From JBGPLJ01 sp035644395 (GTDB lineage: Bacteria; Pseudomonadota; Gammaproteobacteria; Steroidobacterales; Steroidobacteraceae), in the NCBI GenBank assembly GCA_035644395.1, contig DASQOR010000086.1, positions 1 to 64,000 of the forward strand: DNA of 64,000 nt, read 5' to 3'. Within the stretch, counting starts at the first letter, position 1, and the number at the start of each line of letters is the position of its first letter. Shown here piece after piece: positions 42,955-51,950 of the stretch. The position numbers and the translations under genes are program-made. The notes under the pieces were generated by a model. The model was not told the DNA's origin. It did no database searches and saw nothing but the letters and a program-made list of their open reading frames with translations.

Positions 42955-45720
42955 TTACCTGAGCCCGGCGAGCAACTTCAGTTGTGCTTCAACCTGCGCG
43001 ATTTCGCGTTCGAAGCCGGCGACGCGCGTGCGCTCCTGCGCGATGACCTCCGCCGGTGCGTTGGCAACGAAGTTCGCGTTGCCGAGCTTCGCGTGGCACT
43101 TGGCGAGTTCGCCGCGGGCCTTGGCGAGCCGCTTGTCGAGCCGCTCGCGCTCCGCCGCGACGTCGATGAGGCCCGCCATCGGTACGAGGATCTTCAGGCC
43201 GCCAAGCAGGGCCGTCGCCGACTGCGGCGCGGCTTCCCCCGGCGCGAGCGTGCGGATACTTGCGACCTGGGCCAGGCGTTCGAGCAGGCCCGAGTGCGTG
43301 CGCACGAGTCCTGCGTCCCGCGGGCCCGCGTTGTCCAGGAGGACCTCGAAGCGCTTCGACGGCGCGATGTCCATTTCCCCGCGGATCTGGCGCACACCGA
43401 GAATGAAGTCCATGACCCAGCGCATCTCGCCTTCGGCCGACGCGTCGCGTTCAAAGGCATCCGCGCCGGGACAGGGCTCACGCATGATCGTGGCCCCGGT
43501 CTTGCCCGCGAGCGGCGCCACCTTGAGCCAGATCTCCTCGGTGATGAACGGCATGATCGGATGCAGCAGCCGCAGCACCGTCTCGAGCACCGTCACGAGC
43601 GTCTGGCGCGTGCCGCGCAGGCCAGCGGCGCTGGTCGCCGGCGATTGCAGGATCGGCTTCGAGAGCTCCAGGTACCAGTCGCAGAATTCGTACCAGGTGA
43701 ACTCGTAGAGCGCCTGCGCAGCGAGGTCGAAACGGTAATCGGCGAAGCCGCGCGCGGCTTCGCCGGCCGCGAACGCACAGCGCGAGCGGATCCAGCGGTC
43801 GGCGGCGCTCAATTCCACGTCGCCGGCGAGGCCGCAATCCTGGTTCTCCGTGACCATCGTCACGTAGCGCGCCGCGTTCCACAGCTTGTTGCAGAAATTG
43901 CGACAGCCCGCGACCCGGGCGAGATCGAAGCGGATGTCGCGGCTCTGGGTCGCGAGCGCGGCGAACGTGAAGCGCAGCGCATCCGTGCCGTGCGGCTCGA
44001 TGCCCTTCGGAAAATCCTTGCGCGTCGCCTTCTCGATGGCGGGCGCGAGCTGCGGCTGCATCAGGCCGGTCGTGCGTTTGGCAACGAGCGTCTCGAGATC
44101 GATCCCGTCGACGATGTCGAGCGGGTCGATGACGTTGCCTTTCGACTTCGACATCTTCTGGCCGTCGTGATCGCGGATGAGGCCGTGCAGATAGACCTCG
44201 CGGAACGGCACCTCGCCCATGAACTTGAGGCCGAGCATGATCATGCGCGCGACCCAGAAGAAGACGATGTCGAAGCCCGTGACGAGCACGCTCGTCGGAT
44301 AGAACTCGGCGAGCTCAGGCGTCTGCTCGGGCCAGCCGAGCGTCGAGAACGGCCACAACCCGGACGAAAACCAGGTATCGAGCACGTCGGCGTCCTGCGT
44401 CAGCGCGACGGAAGCCGGCAGGCCATGGCGCGTACGCACTTCCTCGACCGAGCGGCCGACGTAAGCCTTGCCGGCCGCGTCGTACCACGCGGGGATGCGA
44501 TGGCCCCACCAGAGCTGGCGGCTGATGCACCAGTCCTTGATGTTGCGCATCCACTCGAAATAGGTCTTCGACCAGTTTTCCGGCACGAAGCGGATGCGCC
44601 CGCTTTCGACCGCCCTCACGGCCTCGGCCGCGAGCGGCGCAATCTTCACGTACCACTGGTCGGTGAGATACGGCTCGAGCACCGCGCCGGTGCGGTCGCC
44701 TCGCGGCACGATGTGCTTGTGGGGCTCCGCGCGTTCGAGGAAGCCGAGTTTCTCCAGATCGGTGAGCACGAGCTTGCGGGCCGCGAAGCGGTCGAGGCCG
44801 CGATAGGCGGCCGGCACGTTGTCGTTCAGCTTCGCGTCGGGCGTCAGGATGTTGATCATCTCGAGCTGGTGGCGCTCGCCGACCTCGTAGTCATGGAAGT
44901 CGTGGGCGGGCGTCATCTTGACCGAGCCGCTGCCGAATGCGGGGTCCGCGTAGCTGTCCGCGATGATCGGAATCAGGCGATTGGCGAGCGGCAGACGCAC
45001 TTTGCGGCCGACGAGATTTCGGAAGCGCTCATCGTCCGGATGCACGGCGACGGCCGTGTCGCCGAGCATCGTCTCGGGCCGGGTCGTCGCGACGGTGACC
45101 GAACCGCTGCCATCTTCCAGCGGATAGCGGACGTGCCACAGCGTGCCGGCTTCCTCTTCCGCCACGACTTCGAGATCGGACACGGCCGTGAGCAGCACCG
45201 GGTCCCAGTTGACGAGCCGCTTGCCGCGGTAGATGAGGCCTTCCTCGTAGAGCCGCACGAATTCCTCGGTGACTGCGGCGCTCAGGGCCGGGTCCATCGT
45301 GAAGCGCTCGCGCGACCAGTCGAGCGAGGCGCCGAGCCGGCGCAGTTGCCGCGATATCGTGCCGCCCGATTGTTCTTTCCACTGCCACGCACGCTCGATG
45401 AAGGCCTCGCGGCCGAGGTCGTGACGCGTCTTGCCCTCGGCGTTGAGCTGGCGCTCGACCACCATCTGCGTCGCGATGCCGGCGTGATCGGTACCGGCCT
45501 GCCAGAGCGTCCGGCGGCCCGACATGCGCTGGTGCCGGATGAGCGCGTCCATGATCGTGTCCTGGAACGCATGCCCCATGTGGAGCGTCCCCGTCACGTT
45601 CGGCGGCGGGATCATGATGCAATAGGGCGCGCCGGATCCGGCTGGCGCGAAGTAGCCGGCCGATTCCCAACGCGTGTACAGGCGACTTTCGATGTCGCGC
45701 GGGGAGTAGGCCTTGTCCAT
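42955..45720 (-). CDS. valS: Valyl-tRNA synthetase
   Basis: 921 residues. Class I synthetase with HIGH in PPPNVTGTLHMGHAF and KMSKS in GQKMSKSKGNVIDPLD (near 522). The CP1 editing region (TTRPETMLGDTAVAVHP) removes misactivated threonine. The C-terminal ~65 residues form the coiled-coil arm typical of ValRS (ERLDKRLAKARGELAKCHAK). The start follows directly on the TAG stop of the small upstream gene. Classic pepA-holC-valS order. Confidence 0.98.
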   Translation of the reverse strand: MDKAYSPRDIESRLYTRWESAGYFAPAGSGAPYCIMIPPPNVTGTLHMGHAFQDTIMDALIRHQRMSGRRTLWQAGTDHAGIATQMVVERQLNAEGKTRHDLGREAFIERAWQWKEQSGGTISRQLRRLGASLDWSRERFTMDPALSAAVTEEFVRLYEEGLIYRGKRLVNWDPVLLTAVSDLEVVAEEEAGTLWHVRYPLEDGSGSVTVATTRPETMLGDTAVAVHPDDERFRNLVGRKVRLPLANRLIPIIADSYADPAFGSGSVKMTPAHDFHDYEVGERHQLEMINILTPDAKLNDNVPAAYRGLDRFAARKLVLTDLEKLGFLERAEPHKHIVPRGDRTGAVLEPYLTDQWYVKIAPLAAEAVRAVESGRIRFVPENWSKTYFEWMRNIKDWCISRQLWWGHRIPAWYDAAGKAYVGRSVEEVRTRHGLPASVALTQDADVLDTWFSSGLWPFSTLGWPEQTPELAEFYPTSVLVTGFDIVFFWVARMIMLGLKFMGEVPFREVYLHGLIRDHDGQKMSKSKGNVIDPLDIVDGIDLETLVAKRTTGLMQPQLAPAIEKATRKDFPKGIEPHGTDALRFTFAALATQSRDIRFDLARVAGCRNFCNKLWNAARYVTMVTENQDCGLAGDVELSAADRWIRSRCAFAAGEAARGFADYRFDLAAQALYEFTWYEFCDWYLELSKPILQSPATSAAGLRGTRQTLVTVLETVLRLLHPIMPFITEEIWLKVAPLAGKTGATIMREPCPGADAFERDASAEGEMRWVMDFILGVRQIRGEMDIAPSKRFEVLLDNAGPRDAGLVRTHSGLLERLAQVASIRTLAPGEAAPQSATALLGGLKILVPMAGLIDVAAERERLDKRLAKARGELAKCHAKLGNANFVANAPAEVIAQERTRVAGFEREIAQVEAQLKLLAGLR

Positions 45721-46026
45721 CTAGCGGGCCCGCGTGCCGTTCGGCCTGGAGAGCTGCTCCTTGAGCACGCGGTCGACGATTTCCGGCAGGCGCGAGCGCA
45801 GCTGGTCGGCAACGCGCTCGAGCAGCGTCGCCTCGATGTCGCGCGCCGCGGCGTGCAGCAGTTCCTCGGCGGTCTTGAGAGTCTGCGCCACGAGTTCCGT
45901 CTGCAGGGCGGCGAGTTTCTCCGGCGCGAGCGACGCGTTCGGCCGGCGCAGCGAGACGACTTCGCTCAGGACGGGAATCGACCCGCTGGTCGATCCACCG
46001 TCACTACTGTGTTTCTTGGTCGCCAC
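45721..46026 (-). CDS. Small unknown protein between holC and valS
   Basis: 101 residues, not recognised with confidence. The N-terminus is Ser/Gly-rich; residues about 30-90 are predicted helical and charged (ALQTELVAQTLKTAEELLHA, LPEIVDRVLKEQLSRP). The tail vaguely recalls DUF2497-type C-termini (LPxIVxRLVxEE), but that is weak. It overlaps holC by 23 bases upstream and its TAG abuts the valS ATG, so it is translated with them. Codon use is like its neighbours, which argues for a real gene. Confidence 0.72.
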   Translation of the reverse strand: MATKKHSSDGGSTSGSIPVLSEVVSLRRPNASLAPEKLAALQTELVAQTLKTAEELLHAAARDIEATLLERVADQLRSRLPEIVDRVLKEQLSRPNGTRAR

Positions 46027-46462
46027 CCGAGGTGCCTCCGATGTTGTGGGTGTCGGGCTTCAATCCCTGGTCGAGATAATAGCGGTAGCGCTCGCGGCCT
46101 GCGCTGCGGCGCTTCGCATCGGCATCGACGATCTCCGCGACGCGCGCGTACTCGCTGACGCCCGGCGGCACCTCGGAGCCGAGGTTGATGAGCAGATCGC
46201 GGTGGCTCGGCGTCTCGCCGCGAAATGCGATGACGACCGGAGTCCCGGGCTCGCCGGCGGCCGGCTGGCGCTCGTGCGGCACGAAACTGCGGTCGCGGAA
46301 CGTCCAGAGGAGGTCATCGAGCTGCTGGGCGTCCTCGGCGCTGTCGGTGAGGATCGAGACGCGCTGTTCCAGCAGGAACGCCTTTTCCGCCAGGCGGCAG
46401 GCGTACACCAGCCGGGGGCGAGGCTCGCTGCCTTCGAGGACATAGAAGTCGACGCGCGGCAT
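46004..46462 (-). CDS. holC: DNA polymerase III chi subunit
   Basis: 152 residues. Chi links the clamp loader (via psi) to SSB. Family text: VDFYVLEGSEPRPRLVYACR, LAEKAFLLEQRVSILTDSAE, AQQLDDLLWTFRDRSFVPHE and PVVIAFRGETPSHRDLLINL. The C-terminal ~20 residues are polar and extra. It lies between pepA and the small gene before valS. Confidence 0.93.
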   Translation of the reverse strand: MPRVDFYVLEGSEPRPRLVYACRLAEKAFLLEQRVSILTDSAEDAQQLDDLLWTFRDRSFVPHERQPAAGEPGTPVVIAFRGETPSHRDLLINLGSEVPPGVSEYARVAEIVDADAKRRSAGRERYRYYLDQGLKPDTHNIGGTSGGDQETQ

Positions 46463-46471
46463 GGCGATGCG

Positions 46472-47965
46472 CTAGGCCCCCGCGCGGGCGATGAGAAAGT
46501 CGACGAGCAGCCCGACCGGCCGTCCGGTGCCGGATTTCTGCGCGCCGCTCAACCAGGCGGTGCCGGCGATGTCCAGGTGCGCCCAGCTCAGATTCTGGGT
46601 GAACTTGGCGAGGAATGCGGCGGCCACCACGGCACCGCCCTCGCGCCCGCCGACGTTGGCGAAGTCCGCGAAATTGCTCTTGAGCGGTTCCGCATAATCC
46701 TCGGTGAGCGGCATTCGCCAGGCACCGTCATCGGCGCGCGTGCCGGCGGCGATGAGCTCCGCCGCCAGCCGGTCGTCCGGCGTGAAGATGCCGCTCAGAT
46801 GCGGTCCGAGCGCGATGACGCAGGCGCCGGTCAGGGTGGCGATGTCGAGCACCGTGGCCGGCTTGAATCTGCGCGCGAAGTGCAACGCGTCGCAGAGGAT
46901 GAGCCGGCCTTCCGCATCCGTGTTGAGCACTTCGACGGTCTGGCCCGACATCGTCGTGACGATGTCGCCGGGCTTCACGGCCCGTCCGTCCGGCATGTTC
47001 TCGCAAGTCGCGACGATGCCGACGACGTTGATCGGCAGCGCAAGCTCGGCGCAGGCGGTGAGCGCGCCGAAAACGCTGGCTGCGCCGCACATGTCGAATT
47101 TCATCTCGTCCATGCCGCCCGGATCCTTGAGCGAGATGCCGCCGCTGTCGAACGTGATGCCCTTGCCGACCAGCACTACCGGCGCCGCGCTCCTGGGCGC
47201 GCCACGGTATTCCATGACGATGAGCTGCGCCGGCTCGACGCTGCCCTGGGCGACCGCGCGGAATGCGCCCATCTTGAGTCGCGCGATTTCGGCCGGACCA
47301 TGGATGGTCAGTTTCAGTTTGCGGAAACGCTTGCCGAGCGCGCGCGCCGCGCCCACGAGGTAACCCGGCGTGCACACGTTGGCCGGCAGGTTGCCGAGAT
47401 CGCGGGCCTGGCGGATGCCGTTTGCGATGGCGCTGCCGTGGCGGATTCCACGCTCGGCCGCACGCGCGGACTTCGCATCGCTCACGGGCAGAGTCACGCT
47501 TGCGAGCGGCGGCAGTGCGGGCTTCGGAGCTGTCTTGAGATCTGGAATGCGATAGAGCGCGAGCTCGGCGAGCTCGGCGACCAAGCGGCCGCGTGCGTAG
47601 GCATCGAGGCCTTTGACGGGCTCGGCGGCGAGCGCCAGGTTCGCATGACGGGCACCGGTCCGCGTGATGGCCTGGAAGGCCGCGATCAGCGCACGCCGCA
47701 GCGACCGGCGATTGAATGCCGCCTTGCCGCCCAGTCCAACGAGGATCGCGCGGGCGGGTGCGCCCGCGCCGAGATCGCCCACGAGCAGCGTATCGCCAGG
47801 CTTGCCGGTGAAATCGCCGCGCTCGACGAGCGCGGCGAGGCGGCCGCCGGCCAGGCGGTCGAGCTCGCGCGCGCTCGCGGAGAGCGTGCCGCCATCGTAG
47901 ACGCCGACCACTGCACAATCGCCCGCTGCCGGGGCGGCCTTGCCGGAAACGACCTGAAACTGCAT
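46472..47965 (-). CDS. pepA: Leucyl aminopeptidase / cytosol aminopeptidase PepA
   Basis: 497 residues from the ATG of MQFQVVSGKAAP. M17 metal centre: GKGITFDSGGISLK, MDEMKFDMCGAA and the exact NTDAEGRL signature. N-terminal macro-like domain is typical. It trims peptides and in E. coli also binds DNA in Xer recombination and carAB control. It is the first gene of pepA-holC-(small)-valS and divergent from lptF. A second M17 gene is at 6380-7897. Confidence 0.97.
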   Translation of the reverse strand: MQFQVVSGKAAPAAGDCAVVGVYDGGTLSASARELDRLAGGRLAALVERGDFTGKPGDTLLVGDLGAGAPARAILVGLGGKAAFNRRSLRRALIAAFQAITRTGARHANLALAAEPVKGLDAYARGRLVAELAELALYRIPDLKTAPKPALPPLASVTLPVSDAKSARAAERGIRHGSAIANGIRQARDLGNLPANVCTPGYLVGAARALGKRFRKLKLTIHGPAEIARLKMGAFRAVAQGSVEPAQLIVMEYRGAPRSAAPVVLVGKGITFDSGGISLKDPGGMDEMKFDMCGAASVFGALTACAELALPINVVGIVATCENMPDGRAVKPGDIVTTMSGQTVEVLNTDAEGRLILCDALHFARRFKPATVLDIATLTGACVIALGPHLSGIFTPDDRLAAELIAAGTRADDGAWRMPLTEDYAEPLKSNFADFANVGGREGGAVVAAAFLAKFTQNLSWAHLDIAGTAWLSGAQKSGTGRPVGLLVDFLIARAGA

Positions 47966-48063
47966 AGCTCTCGAGGCCTCTTGTCGCGCCCGCCAGGAGC
48001 TGTTGTCGTTGAGGCGGGGGCTGGAGTGCTTTACTGTACCGTCGCTCGGGCGGCGGGACTCGA

Positions 48064-49212
48064 ATGCCACGCAGTGTACCGGATTCCGCGCCCCTCTCTA
48101 AACGCGAAGGCCGGCGCTTGTCCCGAATCATCGACCGCTACCTGCTCCGCGAGGCGACCCAAAGCTGGCTCTCGGTGACGGGTGTACTGCTCGTCATCCT
48201 GGTCAGCAACCAGCTCTCGCGCACGCTGCAGCGGGCGGCCGAGCAGGGCCTGCCGCAGGACATCGTGATGAGCCTCATCGGCCTGAGCACGATCGAGAAC
48301 CTGACGGTGCTGATGCCGGTGGGACTGCTGCTCGCGATCGTGCTCGCGTTCGGCCGCCTCTACCACGAAAGCGAGATGGCGGCCGTGCAGGCCTGCGGCA
48401 TCGGCACGCTGCGCCTGTACCGTCCGGTCTCGGTGCTTGCCGCCTTTGCCGCCGTCGCCCTGGCCTGGCTCGCGTTCTTCGGCGGTCCGGACGCGGCGCA
48501 GAAGGGCTATGCCATGCGTAGCCACGCGCTGCGCGATGCGCAGATCGGGAGCCTCGCCCCCGGCAAGTTCCGCAGCTTCGGCACCGACGCCGTCTTCTAC
48601 GCCCAGCGCAGCGACAACAAGGGCGTGATGTACGACGTATTCCTCGAGCGCAACCAGGCCGGCAAGGTCGAGGTTGCCGTGGCGGAGCGCGCCGAGCACA
48701 CGGTGTCCGCGGACGGCAGCACGCACACCGTGACGCTTTTCAACGGGACCCGCTACGACGGTACCCCGGGTCAGCCGCAATTTCGCATCACCGATTTCGA
48801 ATCGCACGGCATCCCGGTCCTCCTGCCGGAGCTGGTCGCGCCCAAAGACCGCCGCGAGTTGATGGCGACGCGCGACCTCATCGGTTCCACGGACCGGCGC
48901 GATCAGGCGCAGCTCTCGTGGCGCCTGTCAGCGCCGATCATGGCGTTCGTGCTGGCATTCGTCGCCGTGCCGTTGAGCCGCCTGCAACCTCGTCAGGGCC
49001 GCTATGCACGCATGGCGCAGGCGATCCTCGTCTACTTCGTCTATTTCACCCTGCTGTCGACCGGCAAGGTGTGGATCGAGCGCGGCAAGATGCCGGCCAC
49101 GATCGGCCTGTGGTGGGTGCACATGCTGATGATCGGCTATGCGCTGGTCCTCCTCACCCGTGACCGGACCATTCGCTGGCGTGCGACGCCCGCGCGAATC
49201 GCAGCAACATGA
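48064..49212 (+). CDS. lptF: LPS export ABC transporter permease LptF
   Basis: 382 residues from ATG 48064; a TTG at 48118 (LSRIIDRYLLREA), preceded by GAAGG, fits family N-termini better and may be the true start. Six membrane segments flank a periplasmic beta-jellyroll (about 140-270). Text: RYLLREATQSWLSVTGVLLVILVSNQ, VLMPVGLLLAIVLAFGRLYHE, VPLSRLQPRQGRYARMAQAI. With LptG and LptB it extracts LPS from the inner membrane. ATGA overlap with lptG. Confidence 0.95.
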   Translation: MPRSVPDSAPLSKREGRRLSRIIDRYLLREATQSWLSVTGVLLVILVSNQLSRTLQRAAEQGLPQDIVMSLIGLSTIENLTVLMPVGLLLAIVLAFGRLYHESEMAAVQACGIGTLRLYRPVSVLAAFAAVALAWLAFFGGPDAAQKGYAMRSHALRDAQIGSLAPGKFRSFGTDAVFYAQRSDNKGVMYDVFLERNQAGKVEVAVAERAEHTVSADGSTHTVTLFNGTRYDGTPGQPQFRITDFESHGIPVLLPELVAPKDRRELMATRDLIGSTDRRDQAQLSWRLSAPIMAFVLAFVAVPLSRLQPRQGRYARMAQAILVYFVYFTLLSTGKVWIERGKMPATIGLWWVHMLMIGYALVLLTRDRTIRWRATPARIAAT

Positions 49213-50276
49213 CGATCATCGACCGCTACCTCGCGCGCACGGTGCTGGTCTACACGGCGCTCGTCATGGGCGTCCTCATGACCCTTGGCGCGCTCTTCGT
49301 ATTCATCGGCCAGCAGGACGATATCGGCGTCGGCGCGTATACGGCGGCGGACGCCTTCGTGTACTCGCTATTGTCGATGCCGCAGCAGTTCTTCGAACTG
49401 CTGCCGATCGGGTCGTTGCTCGGATCGCTGCTCGGCCTGGGCCTGCTCGCGCGCAGCAGCGAGATCATCGTGATCCGCGCCTCGGGCGTGTCGCTCGGGC
49501 GCATGTCCGCGGCCGTGCTGGCGGCGGGCTTCATTCTGGTCGTCGTCGGCGTGATCGTCGGCGAGTACGTCGGGCCCGCGACCCAGCAATACGCGCGCCA
49601 GTACAAGGTCTTCAGCAAGTTCGCCGACTTCAGCGTGGCGGGCAGCGGCAGCGCCTGGGTAAAGGATGGCAATAACATCGTGCAGCTCGACCGCCAGACG
49701 GGCGATGCGATGTTCGGCGGCGTGTCGCTGTTCCGCTTCTCGAGCGACAAGCGCTTGGCGGCCGTTGGCCGTGCATCCACCGCGATCGTCGGCGCCGGCG
49801 AGCGCTGGCAGTTCGAAGGCTACGCGGAGACGGCGTTCGTCGACGGCGGCACGCGCGTGTCGCGGGAGCGGCAGCGCACGTTCGAAACCCACGTGAGTCC
49901 CGAGTTCCTCGGGCTCGCCGTCATCCTGCCGAACCAGATGCGCACGCTCCAGCTCGCGCGCTACCTCGGGCACCTGCGCGAAAACCAGCTCGACACGCGC
50001 CAGATCGAATTCGCGCTGTGGGCGCGCATCGCGCGCACGCTCTCGATCGCCGTCATCGTGCTGCTCGCGCTGCCGTTCTGTTTTGGCTCGATGCGCTCCG
50101 CCGGTTCCGGCGCCAAGACCGTCATCGGAGTGCTCATCGGCATCGGCTTCTACCTGCTGCAGCGGACGCTCGAGAGCAGCGCGCAGGTCTTCAACGTCAA
50201 TCCGATCCTGCTCGCCTGGACACCGCTCGTCCTGCTCACCGTCGCGACAACCGTGGCCCTGCGCCGCACTCAGTAA
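49209..50276 (+). CDS. lptG: LPS export ABC transporter permease LptG
   Basis: 355 residues. Same architecture as LptF: TIIDRYLARTVLVYTALVMG, LLPIGSLLGSLLGLGLLARSSE, RASGVSLGRMSAAV, periplasmic beta domain, and RIARTLSIAVIVLLALPFCF near the C-terminus. It forms the membrane gate of LptB2FG with LptF, to which it is translationally coupled. Confidence 0.96.
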   Translation: MTIIDRYLARTVLVYTALVMGVLMTLGALFVFIGQQDDIGVGAYTAADAFVYSLLSMPQQFFELLPIGSLLGSLLGLGLLARSSEIIVIRASGVSLGRMSAAVLAAGFILVVVGVIVGEYVGPATQQYARQYKVFSKFADFSVAGSGSAWVKDGNNIVQLDRQTGDAMFGGVSLFRFSSDKRLAAVGRASTAIVGAGERWQFEGYAETAFVDGGTRVSRERQRTFETHVSPEFLGLAVILPNQMRTLQLARYLGHLRENQLDTRQIEFALWARIARTLSIAVIVLLALPFCFGSMRSAGSGAKTVIGVLIGIGFYLLQRTLESSAQVFNVNPILLAWTPLVLLTVATTVALRRTQ

Positions 50277-50290
50277 CTCCAAACGTCTCT

Positions 50291-50422
50291 CGGGAGTCCG
50301 GTGCCGGGAGGTGCCGTGGCGGCGGCCGGCTCAATCGTCCGCTGTCCGCGAATTTCAAACGGCGTGCCCGCTAACATCGCCAGACCGGCCTTGCCAGACA
50401 CCATCCCGGCACCGAACTCCCG
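50291..50422. repeat. Long-spaced 19-bp inverted repeat after lptG
   Basis: CGGGAGTCCGGTGCCGGGA (50291-50309) and its near-exact complement (50404-50422, one mismatch) enclose about 94 bases without a gene. It sits between the convergent lptG and RDD genes. The GGTGCCGG centre recalls the tip of family A, but the rest differs. Confidence 0.7.
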
Positions 50423-50436
50423 AATGCAGCGTGTCG

Positions 50437-50898
50437 TCAACGACGTGTGACGACGCGCGTGCGCGAGAGGCGGTCGTGCCAGGCGCGGCGCTCGGGGTCC
50501 CAGGCGGCGGCGATGACACCGAGGCCGAGCGGCAGCCACGCGATGACACTTGTCACCAGTCGCAGGAGCGCGTCGGACCCGCGACACGCGGTGCCGTCGG
50601 CTCGCTGCACGCGAAGCTTCCAGACTCGCATGCCGAGCGTGTGGCCCCAGCGTGTCCACGAGACCGCGTAGTACAGGGCCCAAAGCACGACGAGACTTGC
50701 CCGAAACACCGCAAGGCTCGCCGCCGTGGCGTCCAGCCGCTCGCCACGATTGACGACGAGGAGCAGTACTGTCAGCAGCAGCGCGAGCGTGAACAGGGCC
50801 GGCACGTCATAAAGCGCAGCGAGGAAACGCCGGCCGGTCGGCGCAGGAGGGCCGGCCGATTGGCCGCTTCCCGCGGCCGCCGGTGTCGCGGCGGTCAC
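50437..50898 (-). CDS. RDD family membrane protein
   Basis: 153 residues from a GTG overlapping the DUF4340 stop. Three hydrophobic segments; the RDD core reads GRRFLAALYDVPALFTLALL, WTRWGHTLGMRVWKLRVQRADG and DPERRAWHDRLSRTRVV. The Arg-Asp-Asp-like features are partly preserved. RDD proteins are of mixed or unknown function, some linked to transport. Last gene of the Gld-type ABC operon. Confidence 0.87.
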   Translation of the reverse strand: MTAATPAAAGSGQSAGPPAPTGRRFLAALYDVPALFTLALLLTVLLLVVNRGERLDATAASLAVFRASLVVLWALYYAVSWTRWGHTLGMRVWKLRVQRADGTACRGSDALLRLVTSVIAWLPLGLGVIAAAWDPERRAWHDRLSRTRVVTRR

Positions 50899-51950
50899 GG
50901 CTTCTTGACTAGCTCGTCGAGCGGCTTGAAGAGCGCGTCGTACTTGTACTTCGGCACTTCGTATTCCCATGCGGACGCGCGCGCGGCAAAGTCTGTCGCG
51001 TCCTTGCTCACATCCGGCAGCGGCTTGGAATCCTTCGCGGCGGCGGCCGGTGCCGGCGGCGGGAAAGCCTTGGCCAGCGCGTCGTCGTAGCGGCTCGACA
51101 GGCGGATCCAGTGCTGATCGCCCTCAATGAGCCCCTCGACACCGATGACCCAGCCGTCGAAGGTTCGCAGTTCCGCATGATCGGCCACGGCATTCCAGCG
51201 CGCCGCATCCTGCTTGCGGACATCGTCGAGCTCGAGCCCGGACAAGACGGTCCCGGCCGCGTTGCCGGCCATCTCACCGGCCAGCACCTTGCCCTTGGGC
51301 GGTGACGCGAGCGCGAAATTCGCCTGTGAGCGATCCTTGCGCGTCAGTACGTAGCTCACCCTGGCTGTCGTCACGCGCGCTTCCTGCACGCGCTCGGCGG
51401 CGACGTCGACGATCGGGCGGTGCAGCCAGTTCTTCGGTTCCGGCTCGGCGAAAACCTGCGGTGCCGCTAGCAGGCTCCGGGCATTGCCCGGTTTGCGGAC
51501 GAAATTCGCGTGGCCGCCGGAATTGCGCCCGATGATGAGGCTCGCAATCCCCGTCGCGCTCTTGAGGTCGACCTGCGCTCCGCCGGCCGCGGGCTCGGCA
51601 ATGTCCTCGACGGCGAGGGCGGCGTAGTTCTTCGGGTCCGAGGTCTTTTCCTCGACGATCCTCAGGTCCGCCATGCCGAGCGCGAGGGCGCGGACCTTGG
51701 CGGCATCGGCGGGGTAGTGCTCGCGCTCCGCCACCGTCCACGCGTCCTCCCTAATCTCGAGCGTTACCACCCGCTTGGCGCTGCCCCTGGTGACGTCGAT
51801 CTCGCGGATCTCGCCGAGCTTCAAGTCGGGGAACAGCTTGTTACCGATATCGACGTCGCGGGACAGGTGACGCTGGCTGGAGACCCAGATCGCCGCCGCG
51901 ATCACGGCGATCGCAAGACCGACCAGGAAGTAGACGCGCCGCTCGGTCAC
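50895..51950 (-). CDS. DUF4340 protein
   Basis: 351 residues from a GTG overlapping the GldG-like stop. One N-terminal membrane segment (VYFLVGLAIAVIAAAIWV), then a periplasmic region matching DUF4340: KLFPDLKLGEIREIDVTRG, REDAWTVAEREHYPADAAKV, NWLHRPIVDVAAERV. A Pro/Ala stretch is near 320. Family function is unknown; it is regularly found next to GldG-type ABC genes. Confidence 0.87.
   Translation of the reverse strand: MTERRVYFLVGLAIAVIAAAIWVSSQRHLSRDVDIGNKLFPDLKLGEIREIDVTRGSAKRVVTLEIREDAWTVAEREHYPADAAKVRALALGMADLRIVEEKTSDPKNYAALAVEDIAEPAAGGAQVDLKSATGIASLIIGRNSGGHANFVRKPGNARSLLAAPQVFAEPEPKNWLHRPIVDVAAERVQEARVTTARVSYVLTRKDRSQANFALASPPKGKVLAGEMAGNAAGTVLSGLELDDVRKQDAARWNAVADHAELRTFDGWVIGVEGLIEGDQHWIRLSSRYDDALAKAFPPPAPAAAAKDSKPLPDVSKDATDFAARASAWEYEVPKYKYDALFKPLDELVKKP

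Noticed and set aside
42082..46158. 1358-codon open frame antisense to moxR, valS and holC
   Set aside because: It lies opposite well-identified genes, has the Arg/Glu/Ala-rich composition of antisense frames in high-GC DNA, and shows no domain.
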